Assembly (NCBI GenBank): GCA_000723505.1
Contig: HG934468.1
Span: 2,140,798 to 2,204,797, forward strand
DNA from: Mucinivorans hirudinis
GTDB taxonomy: Bacteria; Bacteroidota; Bacteroidia; Bacteroidales; Rikenellaceae
Length of the DNA: 64,000 nt
Direction: 5' to 3'
Shown here: positions 17,558-26,339 of the stretch, piece after piece
Layout: every line of letters starts with the position of its first letter
Numbering within the stretch: position 1 is the first letter of the stretch
Position numbers and translations under genes: made by a program
Notes under the pieces: model-generated
Told to the model about the DNA's origin: nothing
The model's input: the letters and a program-made list of their open reading frames with translations, nothing else
Databases searched by the model: none

Positions 17558-18496
17558 TTGAAACTTATAAAGATACCACAATGGCGGTTGCTTTTGCTCT
17601 TTGTAGCGATAGCAGCCGCTTTGTGGTATATCAATAAGCTCACTTACCGTTATCGGGCAGAAGTTACCATTCCGATTCACATAACGGTAGACCACCAGGC
17701 TCCGGGGTGGGTCGAGAATCCGAATTTTTCGGTAACTTGCCTTGTAAGTGGAGTAGGTGGTGAGATTCTGCGTCGCAAATTATCCTCTGGCAAAATAGAC
17801 ATTCAGCTCTCTGCCTTGTCTCTTAACCAAGCGGGGGAGGATGTTTTTTCGGTTACGGCTGCTTCGTTGAGAGATGCTTTGACATCGGCTCAGAATAAAT
17901 TCGATGTGGTGCAGGTATTGGATACTATTCCATATCTGAAAATTACGCCCTTGTTTGGGGTAAACCTTCCGGTGCGAGATATGGTATCGGTGAATTGTGC
18001 TAAACAGTATATGCAGGTTGGTACGACTACATTTTCTCCGGCGGAGATATTTGCGCGCGTGCCGCGTAGTATGGTTGATACGCTTAAAGCTATTAATACC
18101 GAAGTTCTTACCATTTACGATGCTTACAAGTCGCTTTCGGGCAATGTTGGATTGGTGATTCCCGAGGGTGTGATTCTCTCTCAGCAACAGGTGCGTTATA
18201 GTGTTGATATTGCCGGATATACGGAGCTTGAGTATCGCCTGCCGGTTACGGTTCTTAACTTTGCGCAGCAGGGGGGTGAATTTGTAAATCCGTCTCAGGT
18301 TAGTGCGCTTATAAGAGTGCCGCTCACCACCCTACGCAGTGAGTACAGTTTGGACCCTGTGGCGGTGGTTGATTGTGGCGACTTGAGTCGTCAGCGTACT
18401 AATATGCTCAAAGTTAGTATTATATCTCTGCCAAAGGGTGGGGAGGTGGCGAAAATTACGCCCCAGTTTGTGGAATTTTTTCAAGTAAGACAATGA
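17558..18496 (+). CDS. YbbR/CdaR-like domain protein
   Basis: 312-residue protein with one N-terminal membrane helix (about residues 9-25, LLLLFVAIAAALWYINK) and an extracytoplasmic beta-rich region resembling YbbR repeats. In Firmicutes CdaR regulates a diadenylate cyclase; no cyclase gene is near here, so that role should not be assumed. A stop at 17546 limits the reading frame, and the best start is TTG at 17558. The stop overlaps coaE by 4 bp. Confidence 0.72.
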   Translation: MKLIKIPQWRLLLLFVAIAAALWYINKLTYRYRAEVTIPIHITVDHQAPGWVENPNFSVTCLVSGVGGEILRRKLSSGKIDIQLSALSLNQAGEDVFSVTAASLRDALTSAQNKFDVVQVLDTIPYLKITPLFGVNLPVRDMVSVNCAKQYMQVGTTTFSPAEIFARVPRSMVDTLKAINTEVLTIYDAYKSLSGNVGLVIPEGVILSQQQVRYSVDIAGYTELEYRLPVTVLNFAQQGGEFVNPSQVSALIRVPLTTLRSEYSLDPVAVVDCGDLSRQRTNMLKVSIISLPKGGEVAKITPQFVEFFQVRQ

Positions 18497-19077
18497 TACG
18501 CGTAGGCTTGACGGGAGGAATAGGAAGCGGCAAAACTACCGTTTCCGCAGTTTTTGAAAAACTTGGCATTGCCGTCTATAACTCAGATTTCAGAGCTAGG
18601 GGTGTTATGTCTAATCAGGTTATTGTAAGTGCAATAAGAGATTGTTTTGGAGATGTATATAGGCAGGGTGTTTTGGATAGAAAACGACTTGGTGAGATAG
18701 TTTTTGCCGACAGCGAGAAGTTACGTTTGCTCAACTCTATTGTTCACCCCGCTGTTGCGGAGGATTTTATGGAGTGGTCGGAGCAACAAAGTTCGCCTTA
18801 CGTAATAATTGAGAGTGCGATTTTGTTCGAGAGTGGGTTTAATTGTCTCACCGATAAAATAATTGTTGTGGATGCGCCGTTAGAGATACGCATTGCCAGG
18901 GTGCTGAGCCGAGACGCATTGACACGCAAAGAGGCGGAGCAGAGAATCAAAGCGCAGATGGGTGACAAGGAACGTTTGCAAGGGGCTGATTATGTAATTG
19001 TTGCAGATGGGGATAGATTGCTGTTGCCCCAAATTACTGATATTGATGCTTCGTTGAAAAATATCAAAACAATGTGA
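18493..19077 (+). CDS. coaE: Dephospho-CoA kinase
   Basis: Last step of coenzyme A synthesis: ATP-dependent phosphorylation of the 3'-hydroxyl of dephospho-CoA. 194 residues with P-loop GLTGGIGSGKTT at the N-terminus, the lid-region motif VHPAV and SAILFESG. Start overlaps the preceding gene (ATGA), so translation is coupled. Confidence 0.95.
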   Translation: MIRVGLTGGIGSGKTTVSAVFEKLGIAVYNSDFRARGVMSNQVIVSAIRDCFGDVYRQGVLDRKRLGEIVFADSEKLRLLNSIVHPAVAEDFMEWSEQQSSPYVIIESAILFESGFNCLTDKIIVVDAPLEIRIARVLSRDALTRKEAEQRIKAQMGDKERLQGADYVIVADGDRLLLPQITDIDASLKNIKTM

Positions 19078-19160
19078 TTCTTTTAACGAAGCTTTTAACA
19101 ACAACGACAGAATGCGCAAAAGAACCACCCCCAAGATGATTATTTTTCCTGACTTGAAAA

Positions 19161-19197
19161 ACAAGTTTTTTATTTCACTCGATTTGCATTATATTTG
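19161..19197 (+). promoter_or_regulatory. Promoter of the DUF5606 gene, duplicated before plsY
   Basis: Ends in a -7 box TATATTTG at 19190-19197, 31 bp before the ATG. The 37-nt stretch beginning ACAAGTTTTTTATTTCACTC recurs with about 33 matching positions and one gap at 21591-21626 before plsY. Confidence 0.6.
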
Positions 19198-19228
19198 CAA
19201 CCTAATTTCAAAATAAACAAACAAAATT

Positions 19229-19783
19229 ATGGAGTTAAAAGACATTCTATCTATTGCGGGTGCGCCCGGTTTGTACAAATATGTTGCGCAGGGTAAGGGC
19301 GGAATTATTGTTGAGTCTTTGTCGGATTCGCGCCGTCAGTTGGTGAGTGGTACTTCAAAAGTAAGTGCTTTGGGTGATATAGCGATGTTTACTGATGCCG
19401 AGGAGATTACGTTGGGGGCGGTTTTTCAAAACATTTTTGAAAAGAACCAGGGCAGGACTGTTGAGGTCAATGCTAAGTCAGATAGCGAAACTCTGAAAAA
19501 ATTTATGGAGGAGGCTCTTCCCAGCTACGACCGCGATCGCGTTCATATATCTGATATAAAGAAACTTGCATCTTGGTACAACATTCTTGTAGGCGCAGGT
19601 ATGAACAAATTTATTGGTGCAGAGGGTGAAGAGGCTAAGGAGGAGGCTGTTGCGCCGTCTGCTGCTGCGCTGCCGAAGCCTGTTGCCAAAAAAGCGGCGG
19701 TCAATACGAAGCAGCCAAAAACTGCAACCTCTCAACCTAAGATAGTTGCGCCTAAATCAACGACTAATCGTAAGAGCAGTTAA
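19229..19783 (+). CDS. DUF5606 domain protein
   Basis: 184-residue protein. The N-terminal 130 residues (MELKDILSIAGAPGLYKY, then SALGDIAMFTD and LPSYDRDRVHISDIKKL) match DUF5606, a Bacteroidetes family of unknown function; the remaining 50 residues are a low-complexity Ala/Lys/Pro tail. It has its own promoter and is followed 4 bp later by rpiB, so the pair is an operon. No catalytic motif is visible. Confidence 0.8.
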   Translation: MELKDILSIAGAPGLYKYVAQGKGGIIVESLSDSRRQLVSGTSKVSALGDIAMFTDAEEITLGAVFQNIFEKNQGRTVEVNAKSDSETLKKFMEEALPSYDRDRVHISDIKKLASWYNILVGAGMNKFIGAEGEEAKEEAVAPSAAALPKPVAKKAAVNTKQPKTATSQPKIVAPKSTTNRKSS

Positions 19784-19787
19784 TCTG

Positions 19788-20222
19788 ATGATAAGTTATA
19801 AAATTGCTGTGGCGAGCGACCACGCGGGATATGCGCTCAAAGAGTTTGTGATTGGTGTGTTGCTTGCCAATGGGCACGCGGTGGAGGATTGCGGTTGTTA
19901 CTCTGCGGAAAGTGTTGATTATCCTGACTTTGCCCATAAGCTCGCGCGCGAGATAGAGGAGGGTAGGGCAGAGTGGGGCGTGGCGTTGTGTGGCTCGGCA
20001 AATGGTATTTCTATGGCACTCAACAAGCACGCAAAAATCAGAGCTGCAATATGTTGGAAGCAAGAGATTGCCGAGTTGGCGCGTGCCCATAACGATGCGA
20101 ATGTATGCTCACTGCCGGCGCGTTTTCTGACTGAGATAGAGGCGACTGAAATTGTGGAGGCGTTTTTTGCGACACCTTTTCAGGGGGGTAGGCACGCGGC
20201 GAGGGTAGCGAAGATATTGTGA
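19788..20222 (+). CDS. rpiB: Ribose-5-phosphate isomerase B
   Basis: Interconverts ribose 5-phosphate and ribulose 5-phosphate in the pentose phosphate pathway. 144 residues beginning MISYKIAVASDHAGYALK, with DCGCYSAESVDYPDFA and the catalytic-cysteine segment ALCGSANGISMALNKH. The last part reads CGSANG rather than the commoner CGTG-type motif, but the cysteine is kept. I use the ATG at 19788; an upstream in-frame start at 19746 lies inside the DUF5606 gene. Confidence 0.92.
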   Translation: MISYKIAVASDHAGYALKEFVIGVLLANGHAVEDCGCYSAESVDYPDFAHKLAREIEEGRAEWGVALCGSANGISMALNKHAKIRAAICWKQEIAELARAHNDANVCSLPARFLTEIEATEIVEAFFATPFQGGRHAARVAKIL

Positions 20223-20309
20223 TATGTGATTTAGGACTTATAGGACATTTAGGACTTATAGGACTTATAGGTCGGTTCTAAAAATCACACATCACACATC
20301 ACAAGTCAC
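20219..20309 (+). repeat. Compound intergenic repeat: GTGAT flanks around GGAC units
   Basis: Starts at the rpiB stop (GTGATATGTGATTTAGG), continues with GGAC at 20234, 20243, 20252 and 20261 and GGTC at 20270 (exact 9-bp period), then GGTCGGTTCTAAAAATCACA and repeated ATCACAC units. The GTGAT and ATCAC flanks are inverted repeats. The same layout, including the 3' end, recurs at 26199-26333 in the opposite orientation. Confidence 0.8.
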
Positions 20310-20314
20310 AAAAT

Positions 20315-21541
20315 ATGATAGAGATTATGTCGCCCGTGGGCTCGTGGGAGTCGCTTGCGGCTGCGCTGCAAGGCGGAGCGGGGTCGGTCTACTTCGGGGT
20401 GCAGGGGTTAAATATGCGTTCGGCTTCGTCGGTCAATTTTTCGTTGGATGACCTCGCCGAGATTGTGAGTCGTTGTCGCGAGGCGGGCGTGAAGAGTTAC
20501 TTAACTCTCAATACCGTCCTTTACGATGACGATTTGCAGTATATGCGCTCGGTTATGGAACGTGCCAAGCAAGAGCGGGTTACTGCTGTGATAGTCTCAG
20601 ACCAAGCGGCTCTCAACTATGCTTGGGAACTGGGTTTGGAGATTCATCTGTCCACACAACTCAACATTTCAAATATTGAGTCAGTAAAGTTTTATTCGGC
20701 ATTTGCAGATGTTGTTGTTCTTGCTCGCGAGCTCAATTTGCATCAGGTCAGGAGTATATATGATCAAATCAGAGAGAGAAATATTCGTGGTCCAAAGGGA
20801 GAGTACCTTCGCATAGAGATGTTTGTGCACGGTGCGTTGTGTATGGCTGTCTCAGGGAAATGTTATTTGAGTTTGCACGAGGCGTGGAAGTCGGCTAATC
20901 GTGGCTCGTGCCGTCAGATTTGCCGCAGGGCGTATAATGTAAAAGATATTGAGACGGGGGCAGAGTTAGTTGTTGATAATAAGTATATTATGTCGCCAAA
21001 AGACCTCTGCACGATTGATTTTCTGGATAAGGTGTTGGATGCTGGGGTAGAGGTTCTGAAAATCGAAGGGCGTGCCCGCGGAGGAGATTATGTGCGCACG
21101 GTTACGGAATGTTACAGAAAAGCGGCAGATGCCTATCAGAAAGGTAGTTATACGCTTGATTTTGCCTTAGAACTGAAGGAGCGCCTTCGCAGAGTTTTCA
21201 ATCGGGATTTCTGGGGTGGCTACTATTTGGGACATTCCCTTGGCGAGTGGAGCAGGGCTTACGGTTCGTCGGCAACGCGCAAGAAGGTCTATGTGGGTAA
21301 GGTGACCAACTATTTTTCTAATATCGGAATTGCAGAGGTTACGGTCGAGGCGAGCGATTTGCCGGCGGGGAGCGAGTGCCTGATTCTTGGAGCTACCACG
21401 GGAGCTATTGAGTTTATTGCCGACGAGATACGCGTGGACTTGAAAGCAGTTCAAGCTACATTTCAGGGTGAAAGATGCTCTATTGCAACGCCCGAGCTTG
21501 TCAGGAGGGGCGATAAACTATACAAGATGGTGCGTAGTTAG
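20315..21541 (+). CDS. Peptidase U32 family protein
   Basis: 408-residue protein of the U32 (YegQ/RlhA-like) family. Typical segments are MSPVGSWESLAAALQGGA at the start, HLSTQLNISN, and the cysteine-rich region FVHGALCMAVSGKCYLS followed by GSCRQICRRAYN, plus KIEGRARGGDYV. Some members are collagenase-like peptidases and others act in tRNA or rRNA hydroxylation; the substrate here is not decided by sequence. It follows rpiB after the repeat element. Confidence 0.88.
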   Translation: MIEIMSPVGSWESLAAALQGGAGSVYFGVQGLNMRSASSVNFSLDDLAEIVSRCREAGVKSYLTLNTVLYDDDLQYMRSVMERAKQERVTAVIVSDQAALNYAWELGLEIHLSTQLNISNIESVKFYSAFADVVVLARELNLHQVRSIYDQIRERNIRGPKGEYLRIEMFVHGALCMAVSGKCYLSLHEAWKSANRGSCRQICRRAYNVKDIETGAELVVDNKYIMSPKDLCTIDFLDKVLDAGVEVLKIEGRARGGDYVRTVTECYRKAADAYQKGSYTLDFALELKERLRRVFNRDFWGGYYLGHSLGEWSRAYGSSATRKKVYVGKVTNYFSNIGIAEVTVEASDLPAGSECLILGATTGAIEFIADEIRVDLKAVQATFQGERCSIATPELVRRGDKLYKMVRS

Positions 21542-21552
21542 ATAATATTTAG

Positions 21553-21626
21553 TATATTTGTATAATATAGGCGGCATCTCGGAAATATAAACAAGTTTTT
21601 ATTTCGCTCGATTTGCACTGTATTTG
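21553..21626 (+). promoter_or_regulatory. Promoter region of plsY
   Basis: Holds a consensus -7 box TATATTTG at 21553-21560 and a second one-mismatch box TGTATTTG at 21619-21626, the latter at the end of the 36-nt copy of the DUF5606 promoter (21591-21626). The ATG of plsY is at 21646. Confidence 0.5.
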
Positions 21627-21645
21627 TATTGATAAAGATAAGTAT

Positions 21646-22287
21646 ATGGAAGTCGTCATAATAGTATCACTTATTGTTACAGCATATCTTTTGGGGTCTA
21701 TTCCGAGCGCGGTTTGGATTGGTAAGCGATTCTACGGAGTTGATGTTCGCGAGCATGGTAGCAAAAATGCGGGGGCAACCAATGTCCTTCGTGTGCTTGG
21801 GCGCAGGGCTGCCGTACCCGTATTTGCCATTGATGCTGCTAAGGGGTACGCAGCGGTGATGCTCAGTTTTTTATCTCCTCTCACGCCCTATGGCGAGCCA
21901 TTCTTTAATCTGAGAATCGCGCTGATTGTGGTGGCTGTTGCCGGGCACATCTTTCCTATTTTTGCAGGCTTTCGCGGGGGCAAGGGTGTGGCTACCATCT
22001 CGGGTTGTCTGATTGCTATGTCGCCTGTTCCGCTTTTGTGCAGTTTTGCGGCATTTGCGATAGTCTTCCTTATAACTCATTATGTTTCACTTGGCTCGAT
22101 AGTTGCCGCTCTCTTGTTTCCGCTCTTCACTTTTGTGAAATTTTATCTCTTTGAAAGGGAGGTATCGCCTACGATGATGATTTTTTCGGTCATTGTTGCG
22201 GCGGTGTTGATTTTTATGCACCGCAAGAATTTCCGCAGGCTCAAAGAGGGGACAGAGAGCAAGACCTATCTTTTCAAAAAGAGGTGA
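21646..22287 (+). CDS. plsY: Acyl-phosphate glycerol-3-phosphate acyltransferase
   Basis: Membrane enzyme that acylates glycerol 3-phosphate in the first step of phospholipid synthesis. 213 residues, about five membrane segments, with the three PlsY motifs: LGSIPSAVWIGK, HGSKNAGATNVLR and GFRGGKGVAT. The ATG at 21646 gives the normal N-terminus. The flavin-binding gene begins at its stop codon (TGATG). Confidence 0.94.
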   Translation: MEVVIIVSLIVTAYLLGSIPSAVWIGKRFYGVDVREHGSKNAGATNVLRVLGRRAAVPVFAIDAAKGYAAVMLSFLSPLTPYGEPFFNLRIALIVVAVAGHIFPIFAGFRGGKGVATISGCLIAMSPVPLLCSFAAFAIVFLITHYVSLGSIVAALLFPLFTFVKFYLFEREVSPTMMIFSVIVAAVLIFMHRKNFRRLKEGTESKTYLFKKR

Positions 22288-23432
22288 TGAAACGAAAAAA
22301 AATAGTTGCAAACATTAAGAGAAATACGCCAAAACTACTGTTAATCACAGTAGTTTTGTTTGCGTTGGCAATATATCGTAACTCGTTATTTGGCGATGTT
22401 TTGCGCAGGGATAATGCGGTTTTATTAGAAAATTTGCAGGAAGTTGCCGATAAATTCTATGGGGAGAGGGTTGTGTTGAAGGAGCGGGATAATGTTCTCT
22501 TTGAGGTAAATAACAGCAGTGGTGGAGTGGTTGGCAAGGTGGCGTGGAGCTACGAATTTGCAAAGGAGAGCAAGGGTTATGCCGGGGCAACGCCTATTGC
22601 GATTTTTATGGACGAGGGTGGGCTTGTGCAAGGGGTTGCTCTGCTACGAAACAACGAGACAAAGAAGTTTGTGAGCAGAATCACGGCACGTGGTTTTTTT
22701 GAGAGCTGGAATGGGCAGAAAATAAGCGATATAAAGGAACAGCCGCAGGCTATTTCCGGAGCTACACTTACAACTAATTCGGTGATAGCTAATTTCCAAC
22801 AGACACAGGCGTATCTTACAAAAACAGAGCACAAAACACCGTTAGACCTATATAACCTGCTCGGGCAGTTGGCTGTGTTGGGCGTGTTGATTCTCTCGCT
22901 GGTGGTCTGTTTTTTGCCGGCGCGCACGCGGTGGTTGAGGATTCCTGTTTTGTTGTTGTCTGTTGGGGTGCTCGGGGTGTGGCAGGGGGCGTTTGTCTCG
23001 GTCGAGCTTATCTATAAATGGTTTGTCTACGGCACATCCTTCACCGAGCGTTTCGGACTTATAATTGTGGTTGTTACCGCTTTTGTTGTTCCGTTTATAT
23101 TCGGCAGGGCGCAATATTGCACCTACCTCTGCCCCTTTGGTGCGGCGCAGGAACTTGTGGGGATGCTCAACAAGAGGAAGTTGGCGATTCCTGTTTTAGT
23201 GCTCAAGATTTTTAGATATGTTCGGTGGGGTGTGCTTGTGGTTTTGACGGCTGTCGTTGCTCTGAATCCGTTCTTTGAACTGTCCGAGGTTGAGCCTTTT
23301 ACGATATTCTTAATAAACTCTGCCGCAACCTCCGTGGTGGTGATTGCGGCAGTGAGTATTGTTGCGTCTATATTTTTTCAGCGTCCGTGGTGTCGTCTGC
23401 TCTGTCCCACGGGTGAGCTTCTTAGAAATTGA
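22287..23432 (+). CDS. FMN-binding NosR/NapH-like membrane protein
   Basis: 381 residues: an N-terminal membrane helix, an extracytoplasmic FMN-binding domain with a covalent-flavin motif SGATLTTNS (about residues 157-165), then a block of about five helices with two polyferredoxin-type motifs, CTYLCPFG (about 275) and CRLLCPTG, eight residues before the end. This combination is typical of proteins carrying electrons across the inner membrane to extracytoplasmic acceptors. The flavin transferase ApbE is not in the window. The start ATG overlaps the plsY stop by one base; the end overlaps the convergent porin gene by 11 bp. The electron acceptor is unknown. Confidence 0.82.
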   Translation: MKRKKIVANIKRNTPKLLLITVVLFALAIYRNSLFGDVLRRDNAVLLENLQEVADKFYGERVVLKERDNVLFEVNNSSGGVVGKVAWSYEFAKESKGYAGATPIAIFMDEGGLVQGVALLRNNETKKFVSRITARGFFESWNGQKISDIKEQPQAISGATLTTNSVIANFQQTQAYLTKTEHKTPLDLYNLLGQLAVLGVLILSLVVCFLPARTRWLRIPVLLLSVGVLGVWQGAFVSVELIYKWFVYGTSFTERFGLIIVVVTAFVVPFIFGRAQYCTYLCPFGAAQELVGMLNKRKLAIPVLVLKIFRYVRWGVLVVLTAVVALNPFFELSEVEPFTIFLINSAATSVVVIAAVSIVASIFFQRPWCRLLCPTGELLRN

Positions 23433-24699
23433 CCTGAAGCATCATCTGAATGCGTGAGTTGTGGCGTGCATCGCCGTTGGCATCGACACGTTCACCCCAA
23501 ATATACTCCGCACCCATCTGCACACTCGGTGCAACGTTCCAAAAGAGATTGGTAACTATATACGAACCGTTGCGATAGAGCGTTGGAGGGTAGATTGATT
23601 CCGGAGCTTCGGTGCGCACGGTGCTGTAGGTTGCCGTCATAAAGGTGGTGGGTGAGAAATTATATTGCAGACCAAAGTATCCGCCCCACGAGGTAACATT
23701 ATCGAGCTTGCCATCAATACATTTTGAAGGCAACATATCGAGCGATGCGCCATAAGTGTCTTCAAAATAACTTGTTATCCCCTTGCCATATACTCCCTGA
23801 TAATAAGCCGTAAGGTTTTTGACCAGTAGTGCTGTCCCGCTTATCTTACCACCCATACCTGTGTTGGTATTGGTTTGGTTTGCTTTGAGGTCATAGTAGC
23901 TCATATTGCGCACCAAGCCCGAGAGTCGAATCCAACTGCTGCGATTCTGCCAAGAATATTGCAGGTAGAATGGTATGTCGGGGATGCGTTGGTTTACAGT
24001 GTAGGTGTAAGCTCCGTTCGTGTAGCTTGCAATAGGCATCTCCAGACCCACGCCCACACCCCAATGTTTACCCCACTGGTATTCGTAATCGACAAGGGCG
24101 TTGGGTATTATTGTCCAGGCGTTAGGTCCGGCAAAGTCTATGGTGGGAGGTCCTGCACCCAAGTCGGTAAAGAGGCTGAAGTCGTAACCCACCTTAAAGC
24201 CGCGATATGTACCATAGGCATTGAGCAGATAGAAACCGTTATTCGGATTTGCAAATACTATATTGAAGTAAGCGCCTATTGCATCCTTCGTGCCGGGCAT
24301 ACCCACAAAGTTGAAGTTCAGAGACGAAGAGCCGACACCGAACTGTACCAAGCCTTCGTTACCCTTGGCAAGATTCATCGGAATAGCCGCGGGGTCGAAG
24401 CTCACGGGGTTGGCAATGGGGTTGCCAAAGTCGTAGGACATAGTCCCTTTGAGGTAACCACCCACGCCGAAATAGAATTTTCTATCTCTGCCCACAACGG
24501 CAAATTGAGGCACTCCCGGAGCATTGTAGAACTTTGAGGAGTTCTCAGCCAAAGCCCTCACAACCAGTGTGTCTATGTATTGACCATAGATGGTCTTATC
24601 GCGGCGTAAGGCTTGTGCCTCTTTGCTGTTTACGTGTTGTTCTTGGGCTTGGACAGTAGCCAAGCCCAAGAGTAATGTGAGTATTATGACCCGTTTCAT
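23422..24699 (-). CDS. Outer-membrane porin of the amino-acid decarboxylation operon
   Basis: 425 residues, signal peptide ending ATVQAQ, a short helical N-terminus, then a long beta-barrel rich in Gly/Tyr/Asn strands ending RIQMMLQVNF with a terminal Phe, as in DcaP-like trimeric porins. Its start overlaps the antiporter stop by 4 bp, so translation is coupled and the porin probably serves the same substrate or amine product. Family placement is from pattern; substrate is inference. Confidence 0.75.
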   Translation of the reverse strand: MKRVIILTLLLGLATVQAQEQHVNSKEAQALRRDKTIYGQYIDTLVVRALAENSSKFYNAPGVPQFAVVGRDRKFYFGVGGYLKGTMSYDFGNPIANPVSFDPAAIPMNLAKGNEGLVQFGVGSSSLNFNFVGMPGTKDAIGAYFNIVFANPNNGFYLLNAYGTYRGFKVGYDFSLFTDLGAGPPTIDFAGPNAWTIIPNALVDYEYQWGKHWGVGVGLEMPIASYTNGAYTYTVNQRIPDIPFYLQYSWQNRSSWIRLSGLVRNMSYYDLKANQTNTNTGMGGKISGTALLVKNLTAYYQGVYGKGITSYFEDTYGASLDMLPSKCIDGKLDNVTSWGGYFGLQYNFSPTTFMTATYSTVRTEAPESIYPPTLYRNGSYIVTNLFWNVAPSVQMGAEYIWGERVDANGDARHNSRIQMMLQVNF

Positions 24700-26192
24700 T
24701 TTTGTTTAGATATTTGTGAAGGTTGGCGACCTTCGATTTGCCAATCAAATGGTTCGAAGTCGGTCTTTGCATCCTTCCACGAAGCCTTTTTCTTGGCGTA
24801 AATGATAAATGGCACAGCAACGAAAATTAAAGTTCCGAGTATCAAAATTCCTACATAAACCGCGGGCGATCCTGTTGTAATTTGTGAAGGAGGAATGAAG
24901 CTCAACACCAGAGCCAAGAGCGCACCGGCAAAGCCAATGATGGTTACTATCCCAGCGAATGGTTTGCCACCGGGGATTTTGAAACCGCGTGCCTTGTTGG
25001 GCTGAGTGTGGCGAAGCCAAATAAATGCTCCGTAGATGATAAGAACCATTATGAGGTAGGTGATTGTTGCCATTTGGCTGAGAATCTGGTATGCCGACTG
25101 AACCGAGGGAAGTACCACCAAAACCAAGGTGAGAACGGTCACAAAGGCTGCTTGAATGTAGAGAATCGGAGTTTGTATGCCGTTCTTGTTGGTTTTTTGC
25201 AGAGCTGTCGGCAAGAAGCCAGCTTTGCCCACAGCCAACAGACCGGTCGAAGGACCTGCGATAATCACACTCACCTGACCAATCACCCCAAAGGTGATAA
25301 AGAGTGCCATCACATTACCCAACCAAGGAAGCCCCACTGTAGCCCACAAATCGTTATAGGCAATCAACAGTGTTTGAAGCAGGTTGATATCCTTTTCGGG
25401 AATGACGATACCAATAGTCAATGTTGCCAAAATAAAGATGGCAAGGATGGCAACGACGGCGATAAATACAGCCTTTGGGAACTGTTTAGCGGGGTTTCCC
25501 ATCTGATTTACGTGAACTGCCTGCATCTCCATACCTCCGTAGAAGAGAAATATGCCGGCTGCCAGAACCAGCGTGTTGAAGTTGGTGAGGTCGGGGAAGA
25601 ATGGTTTGTCCAAGGGTAAGAAAATCTCTTTGCCCATAGCCAAGTATATGATTCCAAGCAGGATGAGGATAGCGGCGGGAATAATTGTGCCGAAGAGACC
25701 GCCGAGGGTCGAGATTTTGTTGGCAGATTTTATACCGCGGAAGGTGTTAAAGGTCGAGAACCAGTATACCCCCAGTAAGATGCAGACGGTGAATATTTTG
25801 TTGCCGGCAAGCCAAGCGTCAAATGAGACGGGCCAAAAGGTGTATGCCAGAGCAACGGATGCGAACATCAGCACCGAAGGAAACCATATGACCACGGTTT
25901 GCCACTCTAGGTACATTGCAGCCAGTCCCCACTTGGGTCCAAAAGCCTCTGACACCCAGCGGAAGAGACCGCCACTCTTTGTCCAAGTAGATGCCAGCTC
26001 GGCACAGACCAACGCAAAGGGAATCAAGAAGAATATTGCGGCAAAGACATAGTAGAAGATGGAGGTGAGTCCAAATTCGGCTTGCGAGGGGAGTCCGCGT
26101 AGCGAGATGATTGTGGTAATAATCATAATCGCCATAGCGATAGTTGATAGTGAGGCAACTACGGCACTTTTGGGTTTGTTATTATTTTCCAT
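24696..26192 (-). CDS. APC-superfamily amino acid antiporter, GadC-like
   Basis: 498 residues with about 12 transmembrane helices. Family marks include an N-terminal LRGLPSQAEFGLTSIFYY, ALVCAELASTWTKSGGLFRWV and FYGGMEMQAVHVNQMGNP, as in glutamate/GABA and related amino-acid/amine exchangers. Such carriers swap an external amino acid for the amine made by decarboxylation, consuming cytoplasmic protons and giving acid tolerance or membrane potential. It lies downstream of two decarboxylases and overlaps the porin gene. Actual substrate is not shown by the sequence. Confidence 0.9.
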   Translation of the reverse strand: MENNNKPKSAVVASLSTIAMAIMIITTIISLRGLPSQAEFGLTSIFYYVFAAIFFLIPFALVCAELASTWTKSGGLFRWVSEAFGPKWGLAAMYLEWQTVVIWFPSVLMFASVALAYTFWPVSFDAWLAGNKIFTVCILLGVYWFSTFNTFRGIKSANKISTLGGLFGTIIPAAILILLGIIYLAMGKEIFLPLDKPFFPDLTNFNTLVLAAGIFLFYGGMEMQAVHVNQMGNPAKQFPKAVFIAVVAILAIFILATLTIGIVIPEKDINLLQTLLIAYNDLWATVGLPWLGNVMALFITFGVIGQVSVIIAGPSTGLLAVGKAGFLPTALQKTNKNGIQTPILYIQAAFVTVLTLVLVVLPSVQSAYQILSQMATITYLIMVLIIYGAFIWLRHTQPNKARGFKIPGGKPFAGIVTIIGFAGALLALVLSFIPPSQITTGSPAVYVGILILGTLIFVAVPFIIYAKKKASWKDAKTDFEPFDWQIEGRQPSQISKQK

Positions 26193-26198
26193 AGCTTT

Positions 26199-26333
26199 TT
26201 GTGATATGTGATATGTGATATGTGATATGTGATTTGTGATTTGTGATTTGTGATTTTCAGAGCCGACCTATAAGTCCTAAACGTCCTACCCGTCCTACCC
26301 GTCCTAAAAAAATCACAAATCACAAATCACAAA
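26199..26333 (-). repeat. Compound intergenic repeat: GTGAT flanks around GTCC units
   Basis: Second copy of the element at 20219-20309, reversed. On the plus strand: GTGATATGTGATATGTG repeats, TTCAGAGCCGACCTATAAG, then GACC at 26265 and GTCC at 26274, 26283, 26292, 26301 (9-bp period), and AATCACAAATCACAAATCAC. The GTGAT and ATCAC arms could pair around the GTCC block. It fills the gap between the antiporter and PSD-like genes. Confidence 0.8.
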
Positions 26334-26339
26334 AAATAT

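Noticed and set aside
23875-26052. Several long plus-strand frames of 166-220 codons
   Set aside because: All are antisense to the porin and antiporter genes, which have clear signal peptide or membrane-family content.
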